DNA from: Acidobacteria bacterium RIFCSPHIGHO2_01_FULL_67_28
GTDB taxonomy: Bacteria > Acidobacteriota > Terriglobia > Acidiferrales > 2-02-FULL-67-57
NCBI GenBank assembly: GCA_001766965.1
Contig: MEKM01000146.1
Location: 1 to 5,962 of the forward strand
Length of the DNA stretch: 5,962 bases
Reading direction: 5' to 3'
How positions within the stretch are numbered: position 1 is the stretch's first letter; each line of letters begins with the position of its first letter. Position numbers and translations under genes: made by a program. Shown in pieces: positions 5,376 to 5,962 of this stretch. The notes under the pieces were generated by a model. The model saw only the letters and a list, made by a program, of their open reading frames with translations. It made no database searches and had not been told where the DNA came from.

Positions 5376-5962
5376 GTGAGGAAGACTCTGGTTTCGACAG
5401 CCCGCCTTCTGCCCGCGGCCGCCTTGGCCGCCGCCCTGCTGCTGCTGCCGCCCCCCGCCCGCGGCGTCGCCAAGGAAATCGTCCAGCTCCAGCGGGACGT
5501 GGCCCTGCTCCAGCAGCAGGTGCGCGACCTGCAGACCAGCGTCGACAAGAACAACGCCGTGCTGAAGACTCTGGTGGAGCAGTCGCTCGACGCGGTCAAC
5601 CGCATGGAGACCACGGTGGGCGAGCTGGAAAAATCCGTCCGGGAGTCCCAGGGCACGACCAACACCCGCGTGGACGCGCTGGCCACGCAGGTGCAGTCGC
5701 TGCGCGACGCGGTGGACGAGATGTCGGCCCGTCTGGGCCGCATGGCACAGCAATTGTCGGAAACGCAAAGCGTGCTGCAAAGCGTGGACGCGCGCCTGGC
5801 GCCGCCGGCGCCGGCCACGCCCGAGACCGGAACCACCCCCGCCGGAACGGCTCCCGCGCCGCAGCCCCCGCCCTCCGCCAAGGCGCTTTACGACAACGCC
5901 CTGCGCGACTTCACCAGCGGCAAGTACGACCTGGCCTGGCAGCAGTTCAGCGACTATTTGAA
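5376..5962 (+). CDS. cpoB: CpoB (YbgF), periplasmic coiled-coil and TPR protein of the Tol-Pal system (C-terminus cut by window)
   Basis: In E. coli, CpoB binds TolA and the peptidoglycan synthase PBP1B and coordinates wall synthesis with outer-membrane constriction. The 195 visible residues start at GTG 5376, preceded by AGAGGAGGA (5362-5370) at a good 5-base spacing. A signal peptide with a leucine/alanine core (about 11-24) may be cleaved after ARG (28-30). A long coiled coil spans about 33-140 with heptad-like stretches such as EIVQLQRDVALLQQQVRDLQ (34-53). A proline/alanine/threonine linker follows at about 142-167. The first tetratricopeptide repeat then begins, ALYDNALRDFTSGKYDLAWQ (170-189), and continues FSDYL to the window edge. 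The frame is open at 5962, so probably two or more TPRs are missing. The coiled coil seems longer than in E. coli CpoB. Position directly after pal is the standard place of this gene. The first TPR and gene order support the call; trimerisation is inferred from the family. Confidence 0.9.
   Translation, partial: MRKTLVSTARLLPAAALAAALLLLPPPARGVAKEIVQLQRDVALLQQQVRDLQTSVDKNNAVLKTLVEQSLDAVNRMETTVGELEKSVRESQGTTNTRVDALATQVQSLRDAVDEMSARLGRMAQQLSETQSVLQSVDARLAPPAPATPETGTTPAGTAPAPQPPPSAKALYDNALRDFTSGKYDLAWQQFSDYL

Noticed and set aside
4547..5881. Long minus-strand open frame opposite pal and cpoB
   Set aside because: It spans two well-supported genes and their gap, has low-complexity composition, and no recognisable domain.
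1..5962. A previously undescribed multi-gene system
   Set aside because: Every gene belongs to a known family in the standard Tol-Pal order; novelty is limited to domain architecture and regulatory sequence.

Overview
This is a high-GC window (about two thirds G+C by eye) from a Gram-negative, double-membraned bacterium. It carries almost the whole Tol-Pal cell-envelope cluster, read rightward, and a divergent miaB gene at the left edge. Several protein details recall Acidobacteriota: the TolB start after its signal (around QQDWFRTGTGVGVEKVRLAV), a short TonB-like protein in the TolA position, and the Pal style (GHCDERGS...CTESNEDCW). That placement rests on memory of the families, not on a search.

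Layout. Positions 1-1092 (minus strand) are miaB, the tRNA methylthiotransferase, with its C-terminal end cut off by the window. Positions 1093-1242 are a 150-bp divergent intergenic region. It holds a good promoter for each side, an 11-bp perfect inverted repeat shared by the two promoters, and a 10-bp palindrome in the tolQ leader. The rightward genes are tolQ (1243-1932), tolR (1947-2372), a TolA/TonB-type transducer (2380-3168), tolB (3165-4508), pal (4598-5338) and cpoB/ybgF (5376 to the window end, partial). The first four are packed with gaps of 14 and 7 bp and a 4-bp ATGA overlap. The 89-bp gap before pal has a likely internal promoter.

How they work together. TolQ and TolR form the inner-membrane proton-driven motor. 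It energises the TolA-type protein, which spans the periplasm and acts on TolB and on Pal, the peptidoglycan-binding outer-membrane lipoprotein. CpoB links the machine to septal peptidoglycan synthesis. The system keeps the outer membrane attached and drives its constriction at division.

The coding content is a known system, not a new one. The most unusual points are the mirror-image promoter pair with a predicted leaderless miaB mRNA, the extra Ig-like domain inside Pal, and the short glycine/proline-rich TolA substitute that keeps the S-x3-H transmembrane motif. No RNA genes, mobile elements, CRISPR arrays or convincing terminators were seen, and no gene-free stretch exceeds 150 bp.
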